From Micromonospora_J zhanjiangensis (lineage in GTDB: Bacteria > Actinomycetota > Actinomycetes > Mycobacteriales > Micromonosporaceae): a stretch of 64,000 nt of DNA. Shown piece after piece: positions 18,576-26,302 of the stretch; the first letter of the stretch is position 1; every line of letters begins with the position of its first letter. Under the pieces are notes generated by a model, which searched no databases, was not told where the DNA came from, and saw only the letters and a list, made by a program, of their open reading frames with translations. The position numbers and the translations under genes were made by a program. Where the stretch lies: contig NZ_JBHSBN010000031.1 of NCBI RefSeq assembly GCF_042650605.1, forward strand, positions 12,611 to 76,610, in the 5' to 3' direction.

Positions 18576-18791
18576 ATGCCGCACTGGTGGGGCTGGGCGG
18601 AGCGCTGGGAGAAGTGGTGGGACCGGACGCCATGCGGGCGAACGTGGAGAAGCCTGCACGCGCACCGGTGGAGTACACCTATTCGATTCCTGCGCTATTC
18701 CCTGATCATGAGGGTGGCGTGGCGCTGCGAGGCCCGGCTCCAGGCCGTAGGTTGGGGCCCTGGTGCCAGTGGAGATCCCGACTGGCTATGA
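18576..18791 (+). CDS. Hypothetical Trp- and Arg-rich small protein (accessory)
   Basis: A 71-residue frame from ATG 18576; it is open back to GTG 18423, but that upstream part has shadow-like composition. The sequence holds a cluster of tryptophans (MPHWWGWAERWEKWWDR) and ends VGWGPGASGDPDWL. Codon third positions are less GC-rich in the last half than in neighbouring genes, consistent with acquired DNA. No Shine-Dalgarno sequence is evident. I do not recognise the family. It could be a real small gene, a remnant, or chance. Confidence 0.35.
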   Translation: MPHWWGWAERWEKWWDRTPCGRTWRSLHAHRWSTPIRFLRYSLIMRVAWRCEARLQAVGWGPGASGDPDWL

Positions 18792-18995
18792 CGGACGAGA
18801 TGGGCTCCACCGGGACGGCCATAACTGGCCCCACCACGGGCTGACTGTCCCTACTCCCGGTTACCGAACGTAGCCGGCGCTGGTGCTTACCGAGCGGCGA
18901 TTGGCACCGACCCGCGCGTTGTCTGCGGCAGAAGAGGATGCGGCGCCTCTCGTGGCGGGGCTGCGCCGGCGCGGCCGGGGCATAGTCTTCAGTCC

Positions 18996-20159
18996 ATGTC
19001 TCGAGACAACGTGCGGAAGGCGGTGCGGTTCGCCGCGGCCGCCGCCGTTCTCAGCCTGACCGCCCTCCTGCCCGCCACGCCGGCCGCCGCCGCGGGCACC
19101 CAGACCATCTACATGAACGCGTCCGGATCGGACTCGGCCGCGGGTGACACCCCGGCCGCCGCAGTGAGAACGCTCGAGCGCGTCGAGCAGCTCGTCGCGG
19201 CCGGCCCCTCCAACCAGGACGTCGAGGTGCGCATCCACGCCGGCACCTACGTGGCCCAGCAGACGATCTGGCAGACGTACCGGCCGGGGCACACGATCTC
19301 GTTCATGCCGGACGACTACGAGATCGGCGAGGGCGCCGACTCGATCGCCGCGCGGCCGGTGTTCCAGAACGCGCGGGCCAGCGGCTCCAACCGGTACATC
19401 GCCGGGTACTGGTTCTACGCCTGCGCTGGCGGGGCGCTCAACGCCGGTGGCACCTCCGGCCTGCGGTTCTACTACCTGCAGGCGCAGTACTACTCGAGCG
19501 GCGGCATCTCGCTGGACGGATCGGCCGGGTCCTGTGGCGGCCGATACCACCCGTCCTCCGGGCCGGGCCTGCCGTCGGCGCGCGGCCTGGACGGCAACAC
19601 CGTGTTCGGCATGGTCCTCACCTCGCTGGGCAATGCGTACACCGGTGGCATCTGCGGTGACGCGGACTGGCCGCGGTGCGGGTACGGCGGGATCGTGCTC
19701 ACCGAGTCGTCGGGCAACCGGATCGCCAACAACCACTTCGTGAACCTGCGCAACAGCGAGAACAGCTACATCCACGCCATCTACATCACGCACAAGAGCT
19801 CGCGCAACACGTTCACCGGCAACAACGTGACCGGGGTCAGCAGCGATCCGATCAAGCTACGGGACGGCAGCGACTTCAACACCTTCGACGCCAACGTGTT
19901 CGGGGCGAACGGCTTCCCGCGCTCGTCGACGCCGCCGTCCGCGCACTACCTGGAGGAGGTCAACGTGGACGCGGGTGAATGCTCGTCGTACCACAACCGG
20001 TTCACCAACAACGACCTCGGCACGTACCTGACCGGCAGCAGCGCCAACCTGCCGACCTGGTACCTCTACCCGGCGGGCGCGACCTGGGCCGGCGCCGCGG
20101 GCTGCCCGGCGCTGCCGGCTGGCGAGACCCGGCTGACCACGGCGAACAACACCTACTGA
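18996..20159 (+). CDS. Secreted right-handed parallel beta-helix protein
   Basis: 387 residues. A Sec signal peptide (KAVRFAAAAAVLSLTALLPATPAAAA, cleavage near residue 32) is followed by a mature protein beginning GTQTIYMNASGSDSAAGDTP, the usual entry strand of pectate-lyase-like beta-helices. Repeated Asn-rich coils appear at NRIANNHFVNLRNSENSY and SRNTFTGNNVTGVSSDPIKL. Polysaccharide binding or cleavage outside the cell is likely; lyase or glycosidase type and substrate are unknown. Several cysteines suggest disulfides. It stands alone in the holA-comEC island. Confidence 0.88.
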   Translation: MSRDNVRKAVRFAAAAAVLSLTALLPATPAAAAGTQTIYMNASGSDSAAGDTPAAAVRTLERVEQLVAAGPSNQDVEVRIHAGTYVAQQTIWQTYRPGHTISFMPDDYEIGEGADSIAARPVFQNARASGSNRYIAGYWFYACAGGALNAGGTSGLRFYYLQAQYYSSGGISLDGSAGSCGGRYHPSSGPGLPSARGLDGNTVFGMVLTSLGNAYTGGICGDADWPRCGYGGIVLTESSGNRIANNHFVNLRNSENSYIHAIYITHKSSRNTFTGNNVTGVSSDPIKLRDGSDFNTFDANVFGANGFPRSSTPPSAHYLEEVNVDAGECSSYHNRFTNNDLGTYLTGSSANLPTWYLYPAGATWAGAAGCPALPAGETRLTTANNTY

Positions 20160-20192
20160 CGCTCGGGTCTTCTCAGACCGCCGACTGCACCT

Positions 20193-20384
20193 ATGTTGCA
20201 TCTAATGCAATTCCGCGCACTTCGCCGGATCTTCGCTCAGGGCTCCGCGCGCAACTCCGGGGTTGCTGCCCCTTCCCTGGTCGCCGTTCGGGAGGTCCGG
20301 GCGAAGGTGGCGGAGACGCTGAGTCCCCTGTCCCGGTCCGCGGGGAAGGACGCTCCGGCTGCCAGGAAGGCGAAGGCCGCCTGA
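20193..20384 (+). CDS. Possible small basic protein of unknown function
   Basis: A 63-residue frame from ATG 20193 (or ATG 20205), ending RKAKAA, 11 bases before a strong terminator. Rich in Arg, Ala and Lys. Its codons are less GC-biased than in housekeeping genes. A palindrome overlaps the proposed start. The nearby terminator is the main argument for a transcript; there is no ribosome-binding site and no recognised domain. Confidence 0.3.
   Translation: MLHLMQFRALRRIFAQGSARNSGVAAPSLVAVREVRAKVAETLSPLSRSAGKDAPAARKAKAA
20196..20210. repeat. 15-base palindrome TTGCAT-N3-ATGCAA
   Basis: TTGCATCTAATGCAA is a perfect 6-3-6 inverted repeat about 40 bases after the beta-helix gene stop, overlapping the start of the small frame at 20193. 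It has operator-like symmetry and low GC. The nearby GntR regulator is one candidate partner, but no evidence links them. Confidence 0.5.
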
Positions 20385-20395
20385 GCGCTACGGAC

Positions 20396-20425
20396 AACGG
20401 CCCGGACCAGTCGGTCCGGGCCGTT
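20396..20425. terminator. Bidirectional terminator between the small ORF and the GntR gene
   Basis: AACGGCCCGGACC (20396-20408) pairs perfectly with GGTCCGGGCCGTT (20413-20425) around a 4-base loop. It lies 7 bases downstream of the GntR stop and 11 bases after the small plus-strand frame, so it can serve convergent transcripts. Confidence 0.85.
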
Positions 20426-20432
20426 ACGTTGC

Positions 20433-20675
20433 TCAGGTAGTGGGTGGCTCCTGGCCGACGTACGTCCCGCGTTGCGGCACGGTGTAGACCAGCCCGCGCT
20501 CCCGGAGGTGAGCCACAGCGTGGCGGGCCGTGGTCCGGGCCACGCCGAACTCCTGGACGATGGCCGTTTCACTCGGGATGGGCCGATGTTCGGCAAGCTC
20601 CCCGCTTGCGATACGGGCCGCAATCACATCCGCTATCTGCCGATAGACCGGAATTGGACCCTTTGGGTCGATCAT
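20433..20675 (-). CDS. Short GntR-family transcriptional regulator (HTH domain only)
   Basis: 80 residues, a complete GntR winged-helix domain: PVYRQIADVIAARIASGELA, then the recognition region PSETAIVQEFGVARTTARHAV and the wing GLVYTVPQRGTYV. No ligand-binding C-terminal domain follows, so it is of the small YhcF-like class. It probably represses its own promoter and the divergent genes through the palindrome at 20724-20739, which lies 49 bases upstream. Similar short GntR proteins occur in actinobacterial integrative elements and in regulators of small gene clusters. No integrase is present here. Confidence 0.9.
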   Translation of the reverse strand: MIDPKGPIPVYRQIADVIAARIASGELAEHRPIPSETAIVQEFGVARTTARHAVAHLRERGLVYTVPQRGTYVGQEPPTT

Positions 20676-20723
20676 AAAGACAACGCTAGTTGAGCAGGCC
20701 CGACAGGGATCCAGTAGCTACGT

Positions 20724-20739
20724 AGGTATACGTATACCT
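20724..20739. promoter_or_regulatory. Probable GntR operator, 16-bp perfect palindrome
   Basis: AGGTATACGTATACCT is perfectly symmetric and lies in the divergent promoter region between the GntR gene and the small plus-strand genes. It resembles the GTATAC-type half-sites of small GntR regulators. A -10-like TACGAT (20751-20756) for rightward transcription follows, so bound repressor would cover the -35 area. Binding is inferred. Confidence 0.65.
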
Positions 20740-20864
20740 TCGTATTCCGCTACGATCCGTCCGTGCTCGTGTTCGCTCGGCAACGAACACGATCACGTGA
20801 GAGGCGGCCCGGCTACGTGACTCCGACTCCGTGGCCGGGCCTGCCATTCCTGGAGGTGGAGCAC

Positions 20865-21053
20865 GTGGAGCAACCGGTCCCCCGTGAGGTCTGGATACCG
20901 GCGCTGGCAAAACGAATCATCACCGCTGACCGGGACGTAGGGCACTGCAACAAGTGCCGTACCGGCTCCGTGCAGACGTGCGAAACGCTGAGCTGGGCGC
21001 GGAGCCGGCTCCGCGCGTTCCGTACGTCCAGCGACGGGACGGACCAGCCGTAG
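20865..21053 (+). CDS. Small hypothetical protein, divergent from GntR regulator
   Basis: 62 residues from GTG 20865, which has GGAGG 8 bases upstream. The frame is open back to GTG 20763, which sits 6 bases after a -10-like TACGAT and could be a leaderless start giving 96 residues; GTG 20817 is a third option. The product contains HCNKCRTGSVQTC, a possible zinc-binding Cys cluster, and an N-terminal EQPVPREVWIPALAKRI. I do not recognise it. Its stop overlaps the next start by one base (TAGTG), so the two are cotranslated. Confidence 0.6.
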   Translation: MEQPVPREVWIPALAKRIITADRDVGHCNKCRTGSVQTCETLSWARSRLRAFRTSSDGTDQP

Positions 21054-21364
21054 TGGCGGCCAGAGCGCCCGTCCCCCGGCAGGCCCGGCCCGGGGCGGTC
21101 CCCAGTTGCGTGGAGCGGTGTTGTCGGCTCCGCCTGGATCTCCGGCCAGGCCAGGTCTTCAGGGTTGACCGCCGCGCGTCGGTCCAGTTCGGCGGAGAGT
21201 GCGCCCTGCTCTTCCGGCTCACGGCCGTGGAGCAACGGCTGACCTGTCACGGCTGGGTCTGGCTGACCGGCTACGTGCTCAGCGCGACCGGTGAGGCCCT
21301 GGAGAAACGGGAGATATTCGTCCAACTGGAGGGCCTTCAGCTCATCCGGACCAGGACGAAGTAG
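21053..21364 (+). CDS. Small hypothetical protein, coupled to the preceding gene
   Basis: 103 residues. GTG 21053 overlaps the upstream TAG stop by one base, typical of translational coupling. The core VFRVDRRASVQFGGECALLFRLT then WVWLTGYVLSATGEALEKREIFVQLEGL looks like a small beta-rich domain, with several cysteines near the N-terminus (CVERCC). No family recognised. It converges on comEC with 7 bases between stops. Together with the previous gene it forms a two-gene unit likely controlled by the GntR repressor. Confidence 0.65.
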   Translation: MAARAPVPRQARPGAVPSCVERCCRLRLDLRPGQVFRVDRRASVQFGGECALLFRLTAVEQRLTCHGWVWLTGYVLSATGEALEKREIFVQLEGLQLIRTRTK

Positions 21365-21371
21365 TGGATGT

Positions 21372-23864
21372 TCACCGGGTCCGGGTTCCCGGATCAACGC
21401 CTCGGGTCGCCACCGCCAGCCCACCGGACCGGACGACCGCCGCCAGGTCACCGTCGGTGTCGGTACGCAGCACCCGGGCCCCGCCCCGGGTCAGCCGGGC
21501 CAGCAGGGCCGCGTTCGGGTGGCCGTAGCCGTTGTCCCGACCGACGGAGACCAACGCCACGGCCGGCCGGACCGCGTCCAGGAAGGCGGGCTCCTGGTAC
21601 GGGCTCCCGTGGTGGGCGACCTTCAGCACGTCGGCCCGCAGCTCGGCGGCCGGCACCAGGTCCCGCAGTTCCCGTTGTTCCTCCTCCTCGGCGTCCCCGG
21701 GCAGCAGGATCCGTACCCCGCCGATCTCGGCCCGCAGCACGAGCGAGTTGTTGTTCGGGTCGGACCTGCTGCCGCGCACCGGGTACACCGGGCCGACCAC
21801 CGTCAACCGGACCGGGCCGGCGGTCCAGGTCCACCCGGGACCGACCCCGACGACCGGTGCGCTGCCCACCCTGGCGGCGGACCGGACCGCGTCCCGGCCG
21901 CCGGTCGGTTCGGGCCACTGTCCGGCCGCCACGGCGACGACCCGCCGACCCCGGAACACCCCGGCCACCCCGCCCACGTGGTCGGCGTGGAAGTGGCTGA
22001 TCACCAGCAGCGGCACGGTCCGTACGCCGAGCCGGCGCAGGCAGCCGTCCACGGCCGCCGGTTCCGGTCCGGCGTCGATCACCACCGCCTGCCCGGCGAC
22101 CACCGGCAGGACTATCGCGTCGCCCTGCCCGACCGCGCAGACCGCGATCACCCAACCGGCCGGCGGCCAACCGGGGGCGAGCACCCGGACCGGCACCGCG
22201 CCGAGCAGCACCGCCACCGCGACCACCGCCACCAACCGGCGCACCACCGGGCGGCGGGCGGCGATCAGCAGGGCGACGGTGAGCGCGCCGAGCAGCAGCC
22301 CGCCGAGAACCCCGCCCAGCCAGGGCAACGTACCGGCGGGCAGTTGCGCGCCGTGCCGGGCGATGGTCACCAGCCAGCGGGCCGGCCAGCTGGCGAGCCA
22401 GGCGGTGAACTCGGCACCGGCGGGCCAGACCGGCGACAGCACGGCGGTCACCACCCCGAGCACGGTGGCCGGGGCGATGACCGGCGCGGCCAGCAGATTC
22501 GCCGGTACGGCCACCAGGCTGATCGTCCCGGACAGGCCCGCGATGACCGGCGTGCAGGCCAACTGCGCCGCGGCCGGCACCGCCACCGCCTCGGCGACCC
22601 CGGCCGGTACGCCCCGTCGGCGCAGCGCGTCCCGCCAGCGCGGCGCCAGCAGCAGCAACCCGCCGGTGGCCAGCACCGACAGGGTGAAGCCCGGGTCCCC
22701 GGCCAGGTCCGGGTCGACCAGGACCAGCACGGTGACCGCCGCCCCCAGCGCCGGTACGGCCGCCCGGGGTCGGCCGGTGGCCAGTGCGAGCAGCCCGATG
22801 GCGCCCATCACCGCGGCTCGTACGACACTGGGCGACGGCCGGGCCAGGATGACGAAGCCCACCAGCGCCACCCCGCACAGCCCCGCCGCCACCCACGGCC
22901 CGGCCCGGCACCACCGGGCCAACAGCAGCACCAGGCCGAGCAGGATCGCCACGTTGGAGCCCGACACGGCATTCAGGTGGGTCATCCCGGTGGCTCGGAA
23001 GTCCTGCTCCACGCCCGGATCGAGCCGGCTGGTGTCGCCCACCACCAGACCGGGCAGCAGGCCGCCCGGCTCGTCCGGCAGCGGGTCGCAGGCCCGTTGC
23101 AGGCCGGCCCGCAGCGCGCCGGCCGCCCGCTGGGCCCACGACGGTCGGCCCAGCAGGGTCGGCGGTGTGGTCACCGACAGCACCGCCGCGGTCAGGTCGC
23201 CGCCCCGCGGGCGGGCCAGCCGGCCGCCGGTCAGCACCCGTTGACCGGGCAGCAGGGGACGCCACGCCGGGTCGCCGGCCAGCACCAGGATCCGGGCCGA
23301 GGTGTGGACCCGGGTGGTGCCGCCGGTGTCGCCGCGCAGCCGGACCAGGGTGGCCGGGACCAGCAGGGTCGACGGGCCGGCCCCGCCGGTGATCACTTTC
23401 GGGTCGTCGCGGACCACCAGTTCGACGGTGACCCGGCTCCGGGCGGCGGCCAGACCCGCCAGCGGTTCCGCGTCCCGCACGCTGAGCCGGGCCGCGGTGG
23501 CCGCACCGCCGCACAGCACGCCGAGCGACACGGCCACCAGCACCCAACCGTGTCGACCGACCAGGTCGTCGACACGGCGGAGCACACCACGGGGGCCACC
23601 GCCGGAGGCGTCCTCGCGTCGCCGGAGCAGGTGGCCGGACGCGACGAGCGCCGTCCCGGCCGCCGACAGGGCGAGCAGCACGACCGCCCGGAGCGGAAGG
23701 TGCAGACCGGCCAGCGCGGACAGCCAACTGGCCACGGCCAGGCCGGCCAGCCGCAGGTCCGGCGGGCGACCAGCCGCGGGCGAGGCCGGCCCGTCCTGCG
23801 CAGCCGGCTCCGTCGCGTCCTCTTGCGCCGCCGGTGCGGGCCGGATCGCCACGGGTCCGCTCAC
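21372..23864 (-). CDS. comEC: ComEC/Rec2 DNA internalisation channel protein
   Basis: 830 residues. An N-terminal membrane and OB-like part, the ComEC/Rec2 competence domain with many helices (e.g. GATSLNAVSG-like loop LNAVSGSNVAILLGL), and a C-terminal metallo-beta-lactamase domain with SHFHADHVGG near residues 621-630 and LLPGDAEEEEQREL downstream. ComEC moves single-stranded DNA across the membrane; the lactamase-like domain may degrade the other strand. The start overlaps the comEA stop by four bases, so the pair is one operon. Whether the organism is naturally competent is unknown. Confidence 0.94.
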   Translation of the reverse strand: MSGPVAIRPAPAAQEDATEPAAQDGPASPAAGRPPDLRLAGLAVASWLSALAGLHLPLRAVVLLALSAAGTALVASGHLLRRREDASGGGPRGVLRRVDDLVGRHGWVLVAVSLGVLCGGAATAARLSVRDAEPLAGLAAARSRVTVELVVRDDPKVITGGAGPSTLLVPATLVRLRGDTGGTTRVHTSARILVLAGDPAWRPLLPGQRVLTGGRLARPRGGDLTAAVLSVTTPPTLLGRPSWAQRAAGALRAGLQRACDPLPDEPGGLLPGLVVGDTSRLDPGVEQDFRATGMTHLNAVSGSNVAILLGLVLLLARWCRAGPWVAAGLCGVALVGFVILARPSPSVVRAAVMGAIGLLALATGRPRAAVPALGAAVTVLVLVDPDLAGDPGFTLSVLATGGLLLLAPRWRDALRRRGVPAGVAEAVAVPAAAQLACTPVIAGLSGTISLVAVPANLLAAPVIAPATVLGVVTAVLSPVWPAGAEFTAWLASWPARWLVTIARHGAQLPAGTLPWLGGVLGGLLLGALTVALLIAARRPVVRRLVAVVAVAVLLGAVPVRVLAPGWPPAGWVIAVCAVGQGDAIVLPVVAGQAVVIDAGPEPAAVDGCLRRLGVRTVPLLVISHFHADHVGGVAGVFRGRRVVAVAAGQWPEPTGGRDAVRSAARVGSAPVVGVGPGWTWTAGPVRLTVVGPVYPVRGSRSDPNNNSLVLRAEIGGVRILLPGDAEEEEQRELRDLVPAAELRADVLKVAHHGSPYQEPAFLDAVRPAVALVSVGRDNGYGHPNAALLARLTRGGARVLRTDTDGDLAAVVRSGGLAVATRGVDPGTRTR

Positions 23865-24784
23865 ACCGTCACCAGATCCTTGAGGTCCTGGTAGCGGGCG
23901 TCGCCGATGCCGGTCACCTGGCGCAGGTCGCCGACCGAGCGGAACCCACCGTGCTGTTCCCGGTAGTCGATGATGCGCTGGGCGAGCACCGGACCGACGC
24001 CGGGCAGGGCGTCGATCTGGGCCACGGTCGCCGTGTTGAGGTTGACCTTCCCGCCCGGGCCGGCCCCGGCGGCGCCGGACTGGCCGCCGACCGGTCCGGC
24101 GGCACCGGCTGGCGGTGGGGTGACACCGATCACGATCAGCTCGCCGTCGGTGACCTTCCGGGCCGGATTGACCATCGCCACGTCGACGCCGGGCAACGCC
24201 CCGCCGGCCGCCTCGATCGCGTCCGCGACCCGGGCGCCGGGCGGCAGGCGTACCAGTCCGGGACGCCGCACCTTGCCGGCCACCGCGACCACCACCTCGG
24301 TCGGGTTGCCGGCGCCGGCCGGGGCCGGCGGCGGGCCGGACCGGGACGCGGCGGACGCGCCGGCGGGCTCCGGTGTCGCCGCCGCCGCCGAGGCGGCCGG
24401 CACCGGCTCGGCGGCCGGCCGGGACAGCCAGGCCCAGCCCGCGGCGGCGAGCACGACCAGGACCGCCACCGCCGCGAGCGCCCGGACGCCGCGCCGGCCC
24501 GGGTCGAACACGCCGGCACCGGCCAGCCGGGGCCGGTCCGCCAGGTCGTCCTCGGCGGGCAGCGGATCCGGCGCGCCGAGGCCGGTCGACGCAGCGGGGA
24601 GGGCCCGCCCGTCGACACCGGTCACCGGGTCCGGCCCGGTCGACGGGTCGGGCGGGTCGGGCGGGTCCAGGGCGGACGGGCGGCCCAGCGGTCGTCCGAC
24701 CGGTACGGCGTAACCGTTCGACGTCCCGGCCGCGAGCAGCCGCCCCAGCCGTTGCCGCACCGTCGTCTCGTCGTCATCGGACAC
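23861..24784 (-). CDS. comEA: ComEA-type helix-hairpin-helix DNA-binding protein
   Basis: 307 residues. A long Pro/Asp-rich cytoplasmic N-terminus, one membrane segment (GVRALAAVAVLVVLAAAGWAW), a Pro/Ala linker, an SLBB-like domain (VVVAVAGKVRRPGLVRLP...), then two HhH motifs (LNTATVAQIDALPGVGPVLA and VTGIGDARYQDLKDL). It binds incoming double-stranded DNA at the outer face of the membrane and passes it to ComEC. GTG 24784 is chosen because downstream composition fits and no ribosome-binding site supports a longer form. Confidence 0.92.
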   Translation of the reverse strand: MSDDDETTVRQRLGRLLAAGTSNGYAVPVGRPLGRPSALDPPDPPDPSTGPDPVTGVDGRALPAASTGLGAPDPLPAEDDLADRPRLAGAGVFDPGRRGVRALAAVAVLVVLAAAGWAWLSRPAAEPVPAASAAAATPEPAGASAASRSGPPPAPAGAGNPTEVVVAVAGKVRRPGLVRLPPGARVADAIEAAGGALPGVDVAMVNPARKVTDGELIVIGVTPPPAGAAGPVGGQSGAAGAGPGGKVNLNTATVAQIDALPGVGPVLAQRIIDYREQHGGFRSVGDLRQVTGIGDARYQDLKDLVTV

Positions 24785-25010
24785 CCGGCCGACGCTAGGC
24801 GGGCCGCCCGGTCCCGGGCACCGGGTCAGCGTCGGCTGTGGACAACCGGGCCACCTGTGGAAAAAGCCCTGATCATGCGTGGCTCTGCTATGCGGCGCCT
24901 CCGATCGCCGGGCGGCGACCGGTGGGGTGGCACGGAGCACGGCAAGGCGGACCGGTGACAATCGGGACGGTGCGGCCCAACCCGGGTGCCGCCGGGAAGC
25001 GAGAGTCCAC

Positions 25011-26231
25011 ATGAAACGCACGATCACCGCCGTCGCGGTGGGCGCCGTCGTCGCGCTCGGGGCAGGTCTGTTGACGGCCACGTCGCCCGCCGTCGCCGCC
25101 GCCTGCACGTCGAGCACCTGCCCGACCGAGGTCTCCGGGGCCGCCTACCGGATCACTCAGTCGACGCTGTCGAACGCCGCCGCCGTGCACCAGGCCCTCG
25201 GCGGCAAGTCCACCCATCCGGAGCTGAGCCAGGTGCTCGCCGACGCCAACCGGGTGATGTCACCGCTGTCGTCGTGCCGGCCCAGCCCGGCCGGGCTGTC
25301 GCCGAAGGCCGTTTTCGGGTTCTGCTGGAACAGCGACGACCAGGACACCGACGACAGCAACCTGTGGTTCCCGCAGGGGATCACCACCACCGCCGACGCG
25401 TTCGGCAGCCGGGTCTACGAGGGTGCCCAGGCCGTCGCCGTCACCTGGTACAAGCGGACCAGCAAGACCGACGAGAAGGCGATCCAGGCGCGGATCAGCC
25501 TGGCGCCGGCCGAGGGCTACCAGACCGGCACCAACCGGTACCGGCACGTGCTGCTGGTGGAGCCCACGGGCAGCGACAACTTCGCCCAGATCCCCTGCCA
25601 CGCCGGCGGTGCGATGTGGTACGGCCACCTGCTCTACGTCGCCTGCAGCAGCACCATCCGGGTGTTCGACTGGGACTACCTGCACGAGGTGAAGACCACC
25701 AGCCTGCCGGGTGAGGGCTTCGGCCGGCAGTCCGACGGCGGGTACTACGCCAACGGCAACCGCTACGTCATGGTGCAGGTCGGGCAGATCGGCAGGCAGG
25801 ACAACAACATCCAGTTCTCGTCGCTGGCGCTGGACCGGGCCTCCGCGCCGGACCGGCTGGTGGTCTCCGGCTACAGCGACACGGCCGGCGTCAACCTGTG
25901 GCGGTTCGACCTGGACGCGGCCACCCGGTTGCCGTCGTCGAACACCGCGCACGACGCGTACAAGCTGCCGATCACCTACGTCCAGGGTGCCGTCACCCGG
26001 GGCGACCGGTTCTGGTTCAGCCGGAGCACGACGAATCCCCAGCTGCTGTTCTGGGACCGGGCGAAGAAGACCACCCCGGTGGCCTACGGCGCCGACTACG
26101 GGGCGGAGAGCATCTCCTACTGGTCCTCCGGTGACGGGGCGGGCGGCGTCCCGGACTACCTGTACACGCTGACCGAGCACGAGGGCAGGCGCGAGGTCTT
26201 CGCGGTGAAACAGGCGTCCTTCGACGGCTGA
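25011..26231 (+). CDS. Secreted protein of unknown function (propeller-like)
   Basis: 406 residues. ATG 25011 opens a Sec signal peptide (MKRTITAVAVGAVVALGAGL, cleavage after AVAA near residue 30). The mature protein has cysteines near its N-terminus and repeated Trp/Tyr/Gly-rich strands (MWYGHLLYVACSSTIRVFDW, WFPQGITTTADA), suggesting a beta-propeller. No catalytic motif is seen. Similar secreted proteins are common in mycelial actinobacteria and unassigned. It stands alone between comEA and degV. Confidence 0.82.
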   Translation: MKRTITAVAVGAVVALGAGLLTATSPAVAAACTSSTCPTEVSGAAYRITQSTLSNAAAVHQALGGKSTHPELSQVLADANRVMSPLSSCRPSPAGLSPKAVFGFCWNSDDQDTDDSNLWFPQGITTTADAFGSRVYEGAQAVAVTWYKRTSKTDEKAIQARISLAPAEGYQTGTNRYRHVLLVEPTGSDNFAQIPCHAGGAMWYGHLLYVACSSTIRVFDWDYLHEVKTTSLPGEGFGRQSDGGYYANGNRYVMVQVGQIGRQDNNIQFSSLALDRASAPDRLVVSGYSDTAGVNLWRFDLDAATRLPSSNTAHDAYKLPITYVQGAVTRGDRFWFSRSTTNPQLLFWDRAKKTTPVAYGADYGAESISYWSSGDGAGGVPDYLYTLTEHEGRREVFAVKQASFDG

Positions 26232-26302
26232 CCCGGCGCGCAGGCCGACCCAGCGGCCCGACCCAACGGGCCGGCTCAGCGGCCCGACCCAGTCGGCCGG
26301 GC

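Noticed and set aside
20196..20210. The TTGCAT palindrome as a CIRCE or DnaA box
   Set aside because: It lacks the CIRCE 9-9-9 form and does not match TTATCCACA.
18286..21371. The island as an integrated AICE-like mobile element
   Set aside because: No integrase, excisionase, FtsK-like transfer gene, tRNA or flanking direct repeats are seen; only the GntR and small genes hint at it.
21291..23894. Long plus-strand frame antisense to comEC
   Set aside because: Shadow of comEC, made of Gln/Gly/Arg/His-rich noise.
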